Shown: positions 43,387 to 52,942 of the stretch, in pieces
Layout of the letters: the number at the start of each line of letters is the position of its first letter
Position numbering within the stretch: the first letter of the stretch is position 1
NCBI GenBank assembly: GCA_913063375.1
Contig: CAJXXR010000004.1
Span: 1-64,000 of the forward strand
Direction of reading: 5' to 3'
Source: an uncultured Flavobacteriales bacterium
Lineage (GTDB): Bacteria > Bacteroidota > Bacteroidia > Flavobacteriales > CAJXXR01
DNA: 64,000 bases
Translations under genes and position numbers: made by a program
The notes under the pieces: model-generated
The model's input: only the letters and a program-made list of their open reading frames with translations
The model's database searches: none
Told to the model about the DNA's origin: nothing

Positions 43387-43947
43387 TTAAGCTGTCTTCC
43401 ATTTTATATTACATCCAATACTTGGTTTCTGAATGGCTGAAATAGATAATCCTTTTAGCGTAAAGTCTAAGGCTTTTCTTATATCCTTTCCAGTTATTCC
43501 TTCGTTATTTCCTGGTCTCGAATCATCGAATTGTCCTCTATAACTCAATTTCATATTTCCATCAAATAGGAAGAAGTCAGGCGTACAAGCAGCATCATAG
43601 GCTTTTGCTATAGCTTGGGTTTCATCATACAGATAGGGAAATGAAAAATTAAAATCTTCCGCCTGTTTTTTTAAAAACTCTGGTTTGTCCTGAGGATAAT
43701 TTACAACATCATTTGAAGAGATTGCTATGAATTTCACCCCTTTATCTTTATAGTCTAATGCCAATTGGGCTATTGCTTCATTTAAGTGAATTACAAAAGG
43801 ACAATGTGCGCAGATAAAGAATATTAAGGTGGCTTTATCAGATTTTAATTGATCTAAATTTTTCCGAGTGTTTGATACTACTTCCAAGGCTTCAAAATCT
43901 GGAGCTGTAGTACCAAGGGCTAACATATTGGATGGGGTAAGTGACAT
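43387..43947 (-). CDS. Thioredoxin-fold redoxin (AhpC/TSA-like) protein
   Basis: A 186-residue cytoplasmic thioredoxin-fold protein: 'ALGTTAPDFEALEVVSNTRKNLDQLKSDKATLIFFICAHCPFV'. The 'CAHCPF' motif is a CxxC redox pair in the place where peroxiredoxin-like proteins keep the peroxidatic Cys. 'ISSNDVVNYPQDKPEFLKKQAEDFNFSFPYLYDETQ' and 'ACTPDFFLFDG' (cis-Pro loop) are typical of the small redoxin family widespread in bacteria. A peroxidase or thiol-reductase role is likely. ATG 43947 was chosen because the longer frame passes into the upstream terminator. It follows the 2-Cys peroxiredoxin gene, but a terminator separates them. Confidence 0.85.
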   Translation of the reverse strand: MSLTPSNMLALGTTAPDFEALEVVSNTRKNLDQLKSDKATLIFFICAHCPFVIHLNEAIAQLALDYKDKGVKFIAISSNDVVNYPQDKPEFLKKQAEDFNFSFPYLYDETQAIAKAYDAACTPDFFLFDGNMKLSYRGQFDDSRPGNNEGITGKDIRKALDFTLKGLSISAIQKPSIGCNIKWKTA

Positions 43948-43963
43948 GATAATTATTTTATTT

Positions 43964-44000
43964 AAATAAAAAAAACCGTTCAACTTTCATTGAACGGTTT
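43964..44000 (-). terminator. Terminator of the peroxiredoxin gene
   Basis: Stem AAACCGTTCAA/TTGAACGGTTT (43973-43983 with 43990-44000); followed on the minus strand by a T run. Confidence 0.88.
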
Positions 44001-44022
44001 AAAGGTACTATTATTTTTTTGC

Positions 44023-44655
44023 TTAGTTAGCAGATAAATATGCAGCTGTAGCAGCGTGGCTAGCTTTCATACCATCTTTACCTTTACTCCAGTTTGCCGG
44101 ACAAACTTCACCGTTGTTTTCGAAGAAAGTTAACGCATCTACCATACGGATAGCTTCATCTACATTTCTACCCAATGGCAAGTTGTTTACCAATTGATGT
44201 TGAACAACACCGTTTTTGTCGATAAGGAATAAACCTCTATAAGCGATCAATTCAGTAGAAGCTACTAATTCATCATTTTCGTTGTAAGCGTAATCTCCTG
44301 TTAAAACATCAAAGTTTTTAGAGATTGTTTTGTTAGTATCAGCAACAACTGGATAAGTTACTCCTTGAATACCACCTTGGTTTTTTGGCATTTGCAACCA
44401 ACCCCAGTGACTCATTTCAGTATCAGTTGAAACAGCAACTACCTCAGTATCTCTAGATTTGAATTCTTCCAATTTCTCTTGGAATGCATGCAATTCTGTT
44501 GGACAAACGAAAGTAAAGTCTTTTGGGTAGAAAAATAGTACTACATTTTTCTTTCCGATGAATTGCTCCAAAGAGAAATCAGCAACTACATTTGTTCCAT
44601 CAACTACTGCTTTTGCGCTAAATTGAGGTGCTTTTCTTCCTACTAGTACAGCCAT
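44023..44655 (-). CDS. 2-Cys peroxiredoxin (AhpC/Prx1 type)
   Basis: A 210-residue thiol peroxidase reducing hydrogen peroxide and organic peroxides. The peroxidatic Cys51 is in 'FYPKDFTFVCPTELHAF', the resolving Cys in 'NGEVCPANWSKGKDGM', and the catalytic Arg in 'AYRGLFLIDKNGVVQH'. The C-terminal 'YLSAN' extension is short. A typical 2-Cys enzyme of the Prx1/AhpC class; no ahpF reductase is nearby, so the reductant is probably thioredoxin or another dithiol (inference). A promoter is visible about 40 bases upstream, and the gene ends at its own terminator. Confidence 0.94.
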   Translation of the reverse strand: MAVLVGRKAPQFSAKAVVDGTNVVADFSLEQFIGKKNVVLFFYPKDFTFVCPTELHAFQEKLEEFKSRDTEVVAVSTDTEMSHWGWLQMPKNQGGIQGVTYPVVADTNKTISKNFDVLTGDYAYNENDELVASTELIAYRGLFLIDKNGVVQHQLVNNLPLGRNVDEAIRMVDALTFFENNGEVCPANWSKGKDGMKASHAATAAYLSAN

Positions 44656-44694
44656 TTTATTTGTGTTTTGATTGGTTATCTAAATTCTTGAATG

Positions 44695-44723
44695 CAAATT
44701 TACCATTCCATGTAAAATAGCAA
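44695..44723 (-). promoter_or_regulatory. Promoter of the peroxiredoxin gene
   Basis: On the minus strand, TTG (44723-44721), 18-base spacer, TAAATTTG (44702-44695); ATG 39 bases beyond the box. Confidence 0.6.
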
Positions 44724-44766
44724 GTATAATTAGGTTAAATCTTCTTTATGATTCGATAAAGAATCT

Positions 44767-45228
44767 TTATAAGTCCCCTTTATCATATTTATCAATGATG
44801 ATCTCACAAGCTTCGTCTAGCATATTATATACATTTTGAAAACCATGATCAGCATCGTAATAAGGATCTGGGACAGCTTTATTCATTCCTGGTTCAGTCA
44901 TATTAAGAATCAACTTCACCTTTTTGTGGTGTTCCCTGTCTTGAGTTAGCTTTATTATATTGGTATAGTTGGAAGAGTCCATAACATAAATGATGTCAAA
45001 AATAGCAAAGTCTTCCATTACAAATGGCCTTGAACGTTGTGCTGTAATATCTATGCTATGCTTTTTGGCAACCAAAATGGATCTACTATCTGGTAATTCT
45101 CCTGCGTGGTAAGAAGAAGTTCCAGCAGAATCTACAAATAGGTCTCTGTCCATGGCTTTATGGTTCAAAATACCTTCAGCAAGTGGTGAACGACATATAT
45201 TTCCTAGGCAAACCATTAATATTTTCAT
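44767..45228 (-). CDS. Low-molecular-weight protein-tyrosine phosphatase
   Basis: A 153-residue LMW-PTP. The N-terminal P-loop 'MVCLGNICRSPLAEGIL' gives catalytic Cys7 and Arg13, and the general-acid loop is 'VPDPYYDADHGF'. Length and motifs are complete. In bacteria these enzymes often dephosphorylate tyrosine kinases that control polysaccharide export, though no such kinase gene is adjacent here. The signature could also belong to an arsenate reductase-like relative, but the 'DPYYD' acid loop favours a phosphatase. Single gene; a CAAATTTA (minus TAAATTTG) box lies about 25 bases upstream. Confidence 0.92.
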   Translation of the reverse strand: MKILMVCLGNICRSPLAEGILNHKAMDRDLFVDSAGTSSYHAGELPDSRSILVAKKHSIDITAQRSRPFVMEDFAIFDIIYVMDSSNYTNIIKLTQDREHHKKVKLILNMTEPGMNKAVPDPYYDADHGFQNVYNMLDEACEIIIDKYDKGDL

Positions 45229-45340
45229 GATTATTACAAATTTTGATTGTAGTCAAATTTAGGTATTTTAAAGATAATTGGAAGATTATGAATAATCTAA
45301 AGATTAGCTTTGTGTGTTTATTATTTAAAAATTCACTAGA

Positions 45341-46672
45341 ATGAAAAGAAAATTAGTAACACTGTTAACTATCTTGACAATTTGTTTGATTTCCGAATTA
45401 CAAGCCCAGTTTGATATTACTGAAGTTGGATTATTGCCGGAAAAAGTGTCTAATAATGCTGTTTGCGAGGGGTTTATAAACGATACTGCTTTTGTTTTTT
45501 CTTTCGGAGGGATAGATTCTACTAAAAGTTATACTGGAATTCATCGAAGATCTTTTCGGTATAATGTTCTTACAGGACTATCAGAATCTATACTAGATCT
45601 TCCCGATACTCTTGGGAAAATTGCATCTGGGGCCTCCAGAATTGGAGACATTATTTATATAGCTGGAGGGTATCATGTCTACGAAGATGGACATGAAAAA
45701 TCATCTAATAAAATACATCGTTATGATATAATAAATAATATATTTCTATCTGATGGAGCAAATATACCTATTGCAATCGATGATCATGTACAGGCAGTTT
45801 GGCAGGATAGTTTAATTTATTTGATTACAGGTTGGAGCAATTTCGGTAATGTTCGAAGTGTTCAGATTTATAATCCAACTACAGATAGCTGGCAAGTTGG
45901 GACTCTTATACCTAATACCAATAGTTATAGGTCATTTGGGGCTTCCGGAACTATAGTGAATGATACCATTTATTATTTTGGAGGGGCAACTTCTAGCTTT
46001 GGGTTTGATATTCAAAATAAATTACGAAAAGGTATTATAAACCCAGCTGCCCCGACTCAGATTACATGGTCCATTTCCACTCCAGATCCAGCTATTGATG
46101 GCTACCGAATGGCTAGTTGTTCAGTAGATGATAAAGCTTATTGGATAGGAGGTAGTAATGCAACATATAACTACGATGGTATTGCCTATGATGGATCAGG
46201 TGGGGTTCCTACATCTAATCGAGTATTATGGACTGAAATAGATAGTATTCAGTGGTTTGAGGATTTTCTTTTGGAGATACCTATGGATTTGCGTGGAATT
46301 GGAAATGTAAATGATACTATTAAGTATTTAGCAGGTGGAATGATAGGTGATCAATCCCTTACAGATAAGGTTTATAAAATTAGATTTAATCATTCTTTTA
46401 TAGGTCTTGAAGAGACAGGTGAATTAAAGAATGAATTTGAAATCTATCCGAATCCATCCAGTGATATTATAACAGTTAAGTTTCCCGATAATTTGGAGAC
46501 TAAAAAATTAAGAATACGTGGTGTTAATGGTGTATTGATAAATGAGTATACCATAGCAGCTCAGATTAATCAATATCAAATTGGCATTTCCCATCTTCTT
46601 CCAGGTGTTTATATTGTTGAATGCGTAGGAAGACAGAGTGTATTACATGCAAGTAAGTTACTTATACATTAA
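45341..46672 (+). CDS. Kelch-repeat protein with T9SS type A sorting domain
   Basis: A 443-residue secreted protein. Signal peptide (MKRKLVTLLTILTICLISELQAQ), then kelch-type beta-propeller blades with the diagnostic patterns 'IYIAGGYHVYEDGHEKSSNKIHRYD', 'LIYLITGWSNFGNVRSVQIYNPTTDSW', 'DTIYYFGGATSS' and 'AYWIGGSNATYNYDG'. The C-terminal ~80 residues ('NEFEIYPNPSSDIITVKFPDNL', 'HLLPGVYIVEC') are a T9SS sorting domain. It is expected on the cell surface or released. Kelch propellers bind proteins or glycans, but the ligand is not known. Followed by a perfect terminator. Confidence 0.88.
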   Translation: MKRKLVTLLTILTICLISELQAQFDITEVGLLPEKVSNNAVCEGFINDTAFVFSFGGIDSTKSYTGIHRRSFRYNVLTGLSESILDLPDTLGKIASGASRIGDIIYIAGGYHVYEDGHEKSSNKIHRYDIINNIFLSDGANIPIAIDDHVQAVWQDSLIYLITGWSNFGNVRSVQIYNPTTDSWQVGTLIPNTNSYRSFGASGTIVNDTIYYFGGATSSFGFDIQNKLRKGIINPAAPTQITWSISTPDPAIDGYRMASCSVDDKAYWIGGSNATYNYDGIAYDGSGGVPTSNRVLWTEIDSIQWFEDFLLEIPMDLRGIGNVNDTIKYLAGGMIGDQSLTDKVYKIRFNHSFIGLEETGELKNEFEIYPNPSSDIITVKFPDNLETKKLRIRGVNGVLINEYTIAAQINQYQIGISHLLPGVYIVECVGRQSVLHASKLLIH

Positions 46673-46723
46673 ACTGTGGCAATGACGTGGCCTATAGTCT
46701 AAGCTAATTTCCTAAGAATGATG

Positions 46724-46763
46724 AAAAGCCCTAATTTCTAATCTGAAATTAGGGCTTTTATTT
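46724..46763 (+). terminator. Terminator of the kelch protein gene
   Basis: Perfect 15-bp stem AAAAGCCCTAATTTC/GAAATTAGGGCTTTT, six-base loop, T-rich trailer. Confidence 0.9.
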
Positions 46764-46852
46764 TGTATTGAATTGCAGTAGTATATTGAAAAAATGCTAT
46801 GACCTATATTTTTAGTATATTCAGTTTTAATAGAATCTTAGATTACAATGGT

Positions 46853-48328
46853 ATGAGAAATTTACTTTTTATTGTCCTTTCAATACTTTCTAGTACTTCA
46901 ATAGTGGCTCAATCCGATTATGCCTTGTTTCCGAAGGATAGCATTATCTATTCAAGTGAGCAATTTGAATTCCCTATAAAAACCTTGGAGTATGATACCA
47001 TTGGAGGGGTGGTATATCAAGTTCTTCACCCTACCTATCATGCAGAATTTAATAGTTTAAATGCCTATTTAAGTTTGATTGATTCTAATCCGACTACAGA
47101 TGATTACTCTAATTGGAAAATTGAGCATTGGATGGGGGCTAATTTTAATTATGATAGCAATGGTGTATATCAATTTGAAAATAGAACTGGTGAAGAATTC
47201 ACCATTTATACCCAAGAGGAGGTTGGTTATGATTGGATTTTTGTTGAATTTTCAAATGGCGATTATATTGAAGCTACAGTGGATTCAATTAATGAAATTA
47301 CGGATGCTTCTATCACAGATTCTGTGAAGTATATAAGTTTTGAATATAAAGATTCTTTGGGGATATCAGTTCCGGATACTATGAATACAATTTCTTTTAT
47401 TGTTTCAAAGCATAATGGTGTTATTCAGTCTCTTGCTTTTTATGAATATCCATATTTAAAGGAGGAATTCGAGAGATCCATTATTATTGAACCTCTTGTG
47501 GATATAGAAGAAACCAATCGATATAGAATTTGGAATGCCGAAATTGGTGATGAATTTCACAGTTATATTGAAATTTCTGCCAATGGTGAATATTGGGAGG
47601 AATGGTATAAAAATAGAACGGTTTTAATCACTGGAAAGAATTGGGAACTTGTGGGGAATAAATTCACCTATACACTGAGTATAAAGGAGAGTTTGAATTA
47701 TATTTTCGCTGGACCGCCATCTTTTTTTTCATTCAATGATACGGTAACAATTGATTTGAACAATTTTTTATGGATGGATGAATTGTTGTTTGGAGTAGAT
47801 CATCCAGTTTCACAATATGATACAGAAGAAGCTGCAAAATCAATGTTTAATGATAGTCTGTTTACGATTGGTCAGCAGTTGAGAGAATTTTATTCTCCCT
47901 GGTATCCCTATGAAGATCATATTGTAGGTGAACATTATGTAGAAGGTTGTTATGGATTATATGTATTTGGGGAGGCTCCTTTGTCTTTTGGTAAGAGACT
48001 AATAAAACTGGTATACATTAAAAAAGGTGATTATACATGGGGCTCACCTTATAATCTGAATGTTGAGGAATTGTCAAATTCATCTATAAATATGTATCCA
48101 AACCCAGGGATTAATACAATTGTAATAGATGGTCTGAATCAAAATTTCGATGATCTAGTTGTAAATATATATGATATAGGAGGAGGGCTTCTAAATTCTA
48201 AAAGGATTGATTTAGAATCTCCTAAAATGACGGTGGATGTGAGTTTTCTTCCGGCGGGTATTTACTTTGTGGAAATTAAAAAGGATGAACAGTTTTCAGA
48301 TATTCAAAAATTAATAATAAAGAGATAA
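46853..48328 (+). CDS. T9SS-exported protein of unknown function
   Basis: Not recognised beyond its export signals. A 491-residue protein with a signal peptide (MRNLLFIVLSILSSTSIVAQ) and a C-terminal T9SS sorting domain ('SINMYPNPGINTIVIDGLN', 'FLPAGIYFVEIKKDEQF'). The middle ~390 residues are rich in aromatic and acidic residues and beta-strand-like ('YEYKDSLGISVPDTMNTISFIVSKHNGVIQSLAFYEYP'), a phrase that recurs in secreted Bacteroidota proteins of unknown role. The ATG at 46853 gives a normal signal peptide; the longer frame from 46799 does not. It lies downstream of the kelch gene but after its terminator. Confidence 0.8.
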   Translation: MRNLLFIVLSILSSTSIVAQSDYALFPKDSIIYSSEQFEFPIKTLEYDTIGGVVYQVLHPTYHAEFNSLNAYLSLIDSNPTTDDYSNWKIEHWMGANFNYDSNGVYQFENRTGEEFTIYTQEEVGYDWIFVEFSNGDYIEATVDSINEITDASITDSVKYISFEYKDSLGISVPDTMNTISFIVSKHNGVIQSLAFYEYPYLKEEFERSIIIEPLVDIEETNRYRIWNAEIGDEFHSYIEISANGEYWEEWYKNRTVLITGKNWELVGNKFTYTLSIKESLNYIFAGPPSFFSFNDTVTIDLNNFLWMDELLFGVDHPVSQYDTEEAAKSMFNDSLFTIGQQLREFYSPWYPYEDHIVGEHYVEGCYGLYVFGEAPLSFGKRLIKLVYIKKGDYTWGSPYNLNVEELSNSSINMYPNPGINTIVIDGLNQNFDDLVVNIYDIGGGLLNSKRIDLESPKMTVDVSFLPAGIYFVEIKKDEQFSDIQKLIIKR

Positions 48329-48364
48329 AAAAAGCCCCCTCTGAATAATCAGAGAGGGCTTTTC
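48327..48364 (+). terminator. Terminator after the T9SS hypothetical gene
   Basis: AGCCCCCTCTGA pairs with TCAGAGAGGGCT (one mismatch) around ATAA, followed by TTTT; A run at its start, overlapping the stop codon. Confidence 0.82.
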
Positions 48365-48403
48365 ATTTATTCTAGAGTCTTTCAACCCTAACCTATCACA
48401 TCT

Positions 48404-51046
48404 TTATACCAAAGATGCCAATTGCTCTTCTAAAGCTTTAATCTTAGCTTCAGCATCTGCTTGTTTTTGTTTTTCCATTGTAATAACTTTTTCGGGGGCA
48501 TTGTTCACAAAACGCTCATTGCTCAATTTCTTTGCAACAGAGGTTAAGAATCCTTGTTGGTATTTCAATTGTTCATTGATTTTTGCAACCTCTTCTTCTA
48601 TATTGATATTATCTTCTACAGGAATAAAGTACTCAGTACTTCCTACCATGAAAGATAAAGCTTGACTTGGCTTTTCTCCATTGAAATGGAATTCACCAAT
48701 ATTTGCCATCTTTTTAATAACAGATGAAAGTGGAGCAATAGTATCACCATTAGAGATAAATAAGTCTAAAACAGTTTTTGGACTCATCCCTTTAGAGCTT
48801 CGTACACTTCTTACCTGCGTTACCGCTTGGAATACATGGTCAAAGTTTTTCAATGTTGTAGCATCTACAGCATCTACATTGGCTGTTGGCCAAGAAGTCT
48901 GCATGATAGAATCTTTTTCATCTCTATCGCCCAATAAGTGCCAGATCTCTTCAGAGATAAATGGCATAAATGGATGAGCCAATTGCATCAGTCTTTCAAA
49001 GAATGATACGGTTCTATCGTAAGATATACGATCGATAGGAGCCAAATATGCTGGCTTTACGATCTCTAAATACTGTGCACAGAAATCATCCCAGATCAAT
49101 TTGTAAATACACATCAAGGCATCAGAGATACGGTATTTTTCAAAATGATCATTAATCGTAATGATACTGTCGTTTAGTTTATTTTCAAACCAAGTATACG
49201 CTAATTCACTAGCCTCAGGACATTCTAGATCTTCAATTTCCCAACCTTTTACCAAACGCGTTGCATTCCATACCTTGTTGTTGAAGTTTCTTCCTTGTTC
49301 ACACAATGGGAAGTCCCAAGAACCGTCTTTATTTTCAATACTTGGGAATTTCAAATCAGACCCAGCTGCTGAAGTCAATAAAAGACCAGTACGAACACCA
49401 TCCGCTCCAAAACGCTTGATTAATTCAAGTGCATCCGGTGAATTCCCTAATGATTTAGACATCTTACGTCCTTGACCATCACGAATAAGTCCAGTATAGT
49501 AAACTGTTTTAAAGGGTCTTTCATCCTTGTATTCATATCCAGCCATGATCATTCTAGCAATCCAAAAGAACATGATATCTGGACCAGTAACGATGGTTTC
49601 TCCCGGATAGTAATAATCCAATTCTTTTTCATCGAATACACCAATTGGCCATAACCATGAAGAGAACCAAGTATCCAATACATCTTCTTCTTGCTTAAGA
49701 TTTGCAATAGTAAGTGCACTGTTTCCCGTTCTTTCAATAGCTAATGGAAGCGCCTCTTCAGCTGTCTTTGCAACAACGAAATCATTGGTGTCAGGTCCAT
49801 AATAAAATGCTGGAATTTGATGACCCCACCACAATTGACGAGAAATACACCATTCACGGATATTTTCCATCCAGTGACGGTAGGTATTTTTAGAATTCTC
49901 TGGGAAGAACTGAATAGTATCATTCATTACATTCTCCAGAGCAGGCTTTGCCATTTCGTCCATACCACAGAACCATTGCATAGACAATCTTGGTTCAACT
50001 ACGGCATTACTACGTTCAGAACGACCAACCTTATTGGTGTAGTCTTCCATTTTTTCCACCGCTTGAATTTCTTCTAGCATAGGAACTATTTTTTTACGCG
50101 CTACAAAGCGGTCTTCACCGATCAATACCTGTGCGTTTTCGTTTAGTTTTCCTGTAGCATCTAAGATATCGATAACCTGAAGCTTGTGTTTTTTCCCAAG
50201 CTCATGGTCATTCATATCATGTGCAGGGGTAACCTTCAAGCACCCAGTACCAAACTCCATGTCAACGTATTCATCAAAGATGATAGGAATTTCACGGTTT
50301 ACGATCGGTACAATTGCCTTTTTACCTTTTAGGTGTTGAAATCTTGGATCATTTGGATTCACACAGATTGCAGTATCACCCAATAAGGTTTCTGGTCGCG
50401 TTGTAGCAATGATTAATTGCTCATCTGAACCAGCTATCTTATAGCGTATATAGTATAATTTTGATTGCTCTTCTGAGTGAATTACTTCCTCATCAGACAG
50501 TGCAGTTTGAGCTGCAGGATCCCAGTTTATCATTCTGGTACCTTTGTAAATTTTCCCTTTATTATAAAGATCAATAAAGGCATTGATTACATGTTCAGAA
50601 TAATCTTCATCCATCGTGAAGCTGGTTCTATTCCAATCACAAGAAGCACCAAGCTTCTTCAATTGTTGAAGAATTAATCCACCATGTTTGTCTTTCCATT
50701 CGAAGGCATGTTTCAAAAATTCATCTCTGGTGAGATCTGATTTCTTGATTCCTTCACTTGCCAATTTTGCGACGACCTTGGATTCTGTAGCAATTGATGC
50801 ATGGTCTGTACCTGGTACCCAACATGCATTTTTACCCATCATACGCGCTCTACGAATCAAGACATCTTGAATCGTGTTGTTTAGCATATGACCCATGTGT
50901 AATATCCCTGTTACGTTCGGAGGAGGGATGACAATAGTAAATGCTTCTCTATCATCAGGTGTAGAGCTGAACAAGTCTTGTTCCATCCATTGTGCATACC
51001 ACTTATCTTCCGTATTTGCGGGATTGTATTTACTGGCTATTTCCAT
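48404..51046 (-). CDS. valS: Valyl-tRNA synthetase
   Basis: An 880-residue class I aminoacyl-tRNA synthetase charging tRNA-Val. HIGH is at residues 50-53 as HMGH ('NVTGILHMGHMLNN') and the KMSKS loop is at 528-532 ('GRKMSKSLGNSPDAL'). The editing (CP1) domain shows 'ATTRPETLLGDTAICVNP', the anticodon-binding domain lies in the last third, and a C-terminal coiled coil ('NEQLKYQQGFLTSVAKKLSN') is present. All are typical of bacterial ValS. ATG 51046 was preferred over TTG 51064 because 'MEIASKYNPANTED' is the family start. Transcribed alone. Confidence 0.97.
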   Translation of the reverse strand: MEIASKYNPANTEDKWYAQWMEQDLFSSTPDDREAFTIVIPPPNVTGILHMGHMLNNTIQDVLIRRARMMGKNACWVPGTDHASIATESKVVAKLASEGIKKSDLTRDEFLKHAFEWKDKHGGLILQQLKKLGASCDWNRTSFTMDEDYSEHVINAFIDLYNKGKIYKGTRMINWDPAAQTALSDEEVIHSEEQSKLYYIRYKIAGSDEQLIIATTRPETLLGDTAICVNPNDPRFQHLKGKKAIVPIVNREIPIIFDEYVDMEFGTGCLKVTPAHDMNDHELGKKHKLQVIDILDATGKLNENAQVLIGEDRFVARKKIVPMLEEIQAVEKMEDYTNKVGRSERSNAVVEPRLSMQWFCGMDEMAKPALENVMNDTIQFFPENSKNTYRHWMENIREWCISRQLWWGHQIPAFYYGPDTNDFVVAKTAEEALPLAIERTGNSALTIANLKQEEDVLDTWFSSWLWPIGVFDEKELDYYYPGETIVTGPDIMFFWIARMIMAGYEYKDERPFKTVYYTGLIRDGQGRKMSKSLGNSPDALELIKRFGADGVRTGLLLTSAAGSDLKFPSIENKDGSWDFPLCEQGRNFNNKVWNATRLVKGWEIEDLECPEASELAYTWFENKLNDSIITINDHFEKYRISDALMCIYKLIWDDFCAQYLEIVKPAYLAPIDRISYDRTVSFFERLMQLAHPFMPFISEEIWHLLGDRDEKDSIMQTSWPTANVDAVDATTLKNFDHVFQAVTQVRSVRSSKGMSPKTVLDLFISNGDTIAPLSSVIKKMANIGEFHFNGEKPSQALSFMVGSTEYFIPVEDNINIEEEVAKINEQLKYQQGFLTSVAKKLSNERFVNNAPEKVITMEKQKQADAEAKIKALEEQLASLV

Positions 51047-51196
51047 GTGTATAGTTGTCGTCAAAATTATGAAAGCACAAAGTTAAAGCTTTTTGAACTT
51101 TTTGAAGGTATTTGGAAAAGGGAAATTAGGGAAGAATTAAGGGCTTTCTTTTTCAGAGGAATCCATGAAGTGCGGATAGTAGGCTAATTTTTAAAA

Positions 51197-51229
51197 TAAA
51201 AAATCGGAATACTCTTTAGAATATTCCGA
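51197..51229 (-). terminator. Terminator of the transglutaminase-like gene
   Basis: Stem TCGGAATA/TATTCCGA (51204-51211 with 51222-51229); on the minus strand followed by a T run. It lies 29 bases after the stop. Confidence 0.82.
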
Positions 51230-51257
51230 CTAATAGGGGATGGAAATAGGCTATTGA

Positions 51258-52814
51258 TTAATAACCAGATTTTCGTACTATTTCGTATCTATTTTTTAAG
51301 AAATCATTATCGGGTGCCAAGCTGATTCCTTCTTGCAGAATTCTTTTTCCTTTTGAATAATTCTTTTGTCTATATTGAAAGGCACATGCCTCTCCATATA
51401 TAGAGGCAATAACCTCTTGTTCATAATCGATATAATTATGTTTTTTTAGGAAGTCACGCATTTTATTTAAGTATAAATTTCCTTTTCTGCCGTTATCATA
51501 CTTATAGGCGTTTAACCCTCTGTAGGAACAGATATATAAATATAGATTCTTCATATTAGTATTTCCTAAAAAGGGATAATTTTTTAAAATGGAATCAATT
51601 TCATTTAATATTCCTTTTTCGTGCTTTCTTTTATTGAAGTCATTTCCAACAATGTATAGAAACTTTTTTTGCATGAAGTCATGTGTGGAATCAGAAGCAC
51701 ATGCTAGTTTTATATGTTTCAAGGCAAATTTTAAATTAGAATCTTGATACATATATGCCATTTGAATATGAAAGTCAGTAGTAATTTCAGTTTTAAATGC
51801 AGAATCCTCTATTACAGCAAGAACTGGAGATAGAATTTCTTCATATTTTATTGGGTTAGGATGTCGCCTAACCAACTGTTCATCCATTCGGATTTTGTAA
51901 TTATGAATTAGGCTTTTGTAGTTTTCAGGTCCTGTTATCTGGCAAATCTTTAGAAGATTTTCAGATTGGAATTGATCGTTGTTTTGCTCTTTATGGACTA
52001 TTTGTATCAATGCCTGAAGCATTAAGTTGTTATTAACCTCAGAAGGGTAAAGAGCATTATGTTTTTCCAAGTTTATAACGGCTTTGTCCCAATTCGAATT
52101 ATTAATTGCTTCTATTCCGTTATTGAAATATTGAAGACCTGCCAATTGCAATAAGTTAATTTTATTTTCTCCTTTAAAATAATATTTGTCGAATACCTCT
52201 TCTAGATTATGGTTGGAAAAGTCTTCTTCACTGATTAATTTATTATTCTCAAGAAATTCTACATACCTTTTCTTAAAGTTATAATCTAATGAAATATTTC
52301 CAGATGATCCATTTGTAGTTTCAAGGTATATCTTGTCAGAATGCGGAAAAGCAATTAAATATACATGAGTGATAGTTTCTTGAATTTCATAGGGTATGCC
52401 CAAACGATCTAGAATTAAGGCATAAAATGCCGTTCCAGTAACGCAATTGAATGTTCCATTTTGGAAAATATGTGAGAAGAAGGTGTTCTCATCATACTTT
52501 TTAAAAAGCTTGTTATAAACTAGTTTGTTTAGTTCCCTTATTTGCTTTTTTCTCGATTTTTTATGCAATTGTTTTGTTTCGAAATAATCGGTAATTTCTT
52601 TAATTTCAAAATCTACCCTTTTGATATAATGATCAATATCTATAGTTGTATCAATTGCAAGAAGTAAAGGGACTATATCAATACTATCTGTTGATAAATT
52701 AAAATACTTTTTTTCACTTTGATTTAGAATGGAAGTATCCTTATTATTCTGTGCAAGAGTTATAGAAAAGGATAAGAAGAATACTGCACTTAAAATATTC
52801 GATAGTAAATTCAT
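51258..52814 (-). CDS. Secreted transglutaminase-like/TPR protein of unknown function
   Basis: A 518-residue protein with signal peptide (MNLLSNILSAVFFLSFSITLAQ). Residues ~85-170 look like a bacterial transglutaminase-like (or SirB1-like) papain fold: 'NGTFNCVTGTAFYALILDRLGIPYEI' gives Cys124 on a helix, 'ETITHVYLIAF' gives His150, and 'KIYLETTNG' provides a possible third polar residue. The remaining ~330 residues form TPR-like helical repeats. No T9SS tail, so probably periplasmic. It could be a protease, an amidase or a non-catalytic peptide-binding module. It lies alone between valS and dapA, with a terminator. Confidence 0.7.
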   Translation of the reverse strand: MNLLSNILSAVFFLSFSITLAQNNKDTSILNQSEKKYFNLSTDSIDIVPLLLAIDTTIDIDHYIKRVDFEIKEITDYFETKQLHKKSRKKQIRELNKLVYNKLFKKYDENTFFSHIFQNGTFNCVTGTAFYALILDRLGIPYEIQETITHVYLIAFPHSDKIYLETTNGSSGNISLDYNFKKRYVEFLENNKLISEEDFSNHNLEEVFDKYYFKGENKINLLQLAGLQYFNNGIEAINNSNWDKAVINLEKHNALYPSEVNNNLMLQALIQIVHKEQNNDQFQSENLLKICQITGPENYKSLIHNYKIRMDEQLVRRHPNPIKYEEILSPVLAVIEDSAFKTEITTDFHIQMAYMYQDSNLKFALKHIKLACASDSTHDFMQKKFLYIVGNDFNKRKHEKGILNEIDSILKNYPFLGNTNMKNLYLYICSYRGLNAYKYDNGRKGNLYLNKMRDFLKKHNYIDYEQEVIASIYGEACAFQYRQKNYSKGKRILQEGISLAPDNDFLKNRYEIVRKSGY

Positions 52815-52879
52815 TTGTTATTGATTTTAAAGATCTAAATATACTTTGTAAATTCTAGACTATAACCAATGATAACAGA

Positions 52880-52924
52880 AAAAGGCCCTTATAGTCCCAA
52901 TTTTTTGGTTCCATAAAGGCCTTC
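52880..52924 (-). terminator. Terminator of dapA
   Basis: AAGGCCCTTAT pairs imperfectly with ATAAAGGCCTT, with an inner CCAA/TTGG helix; a T run follows on the minus strand. Confidence 0.75.
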
Positions 52925-52942
52925 TTGTATTCTTTTAGTAAT

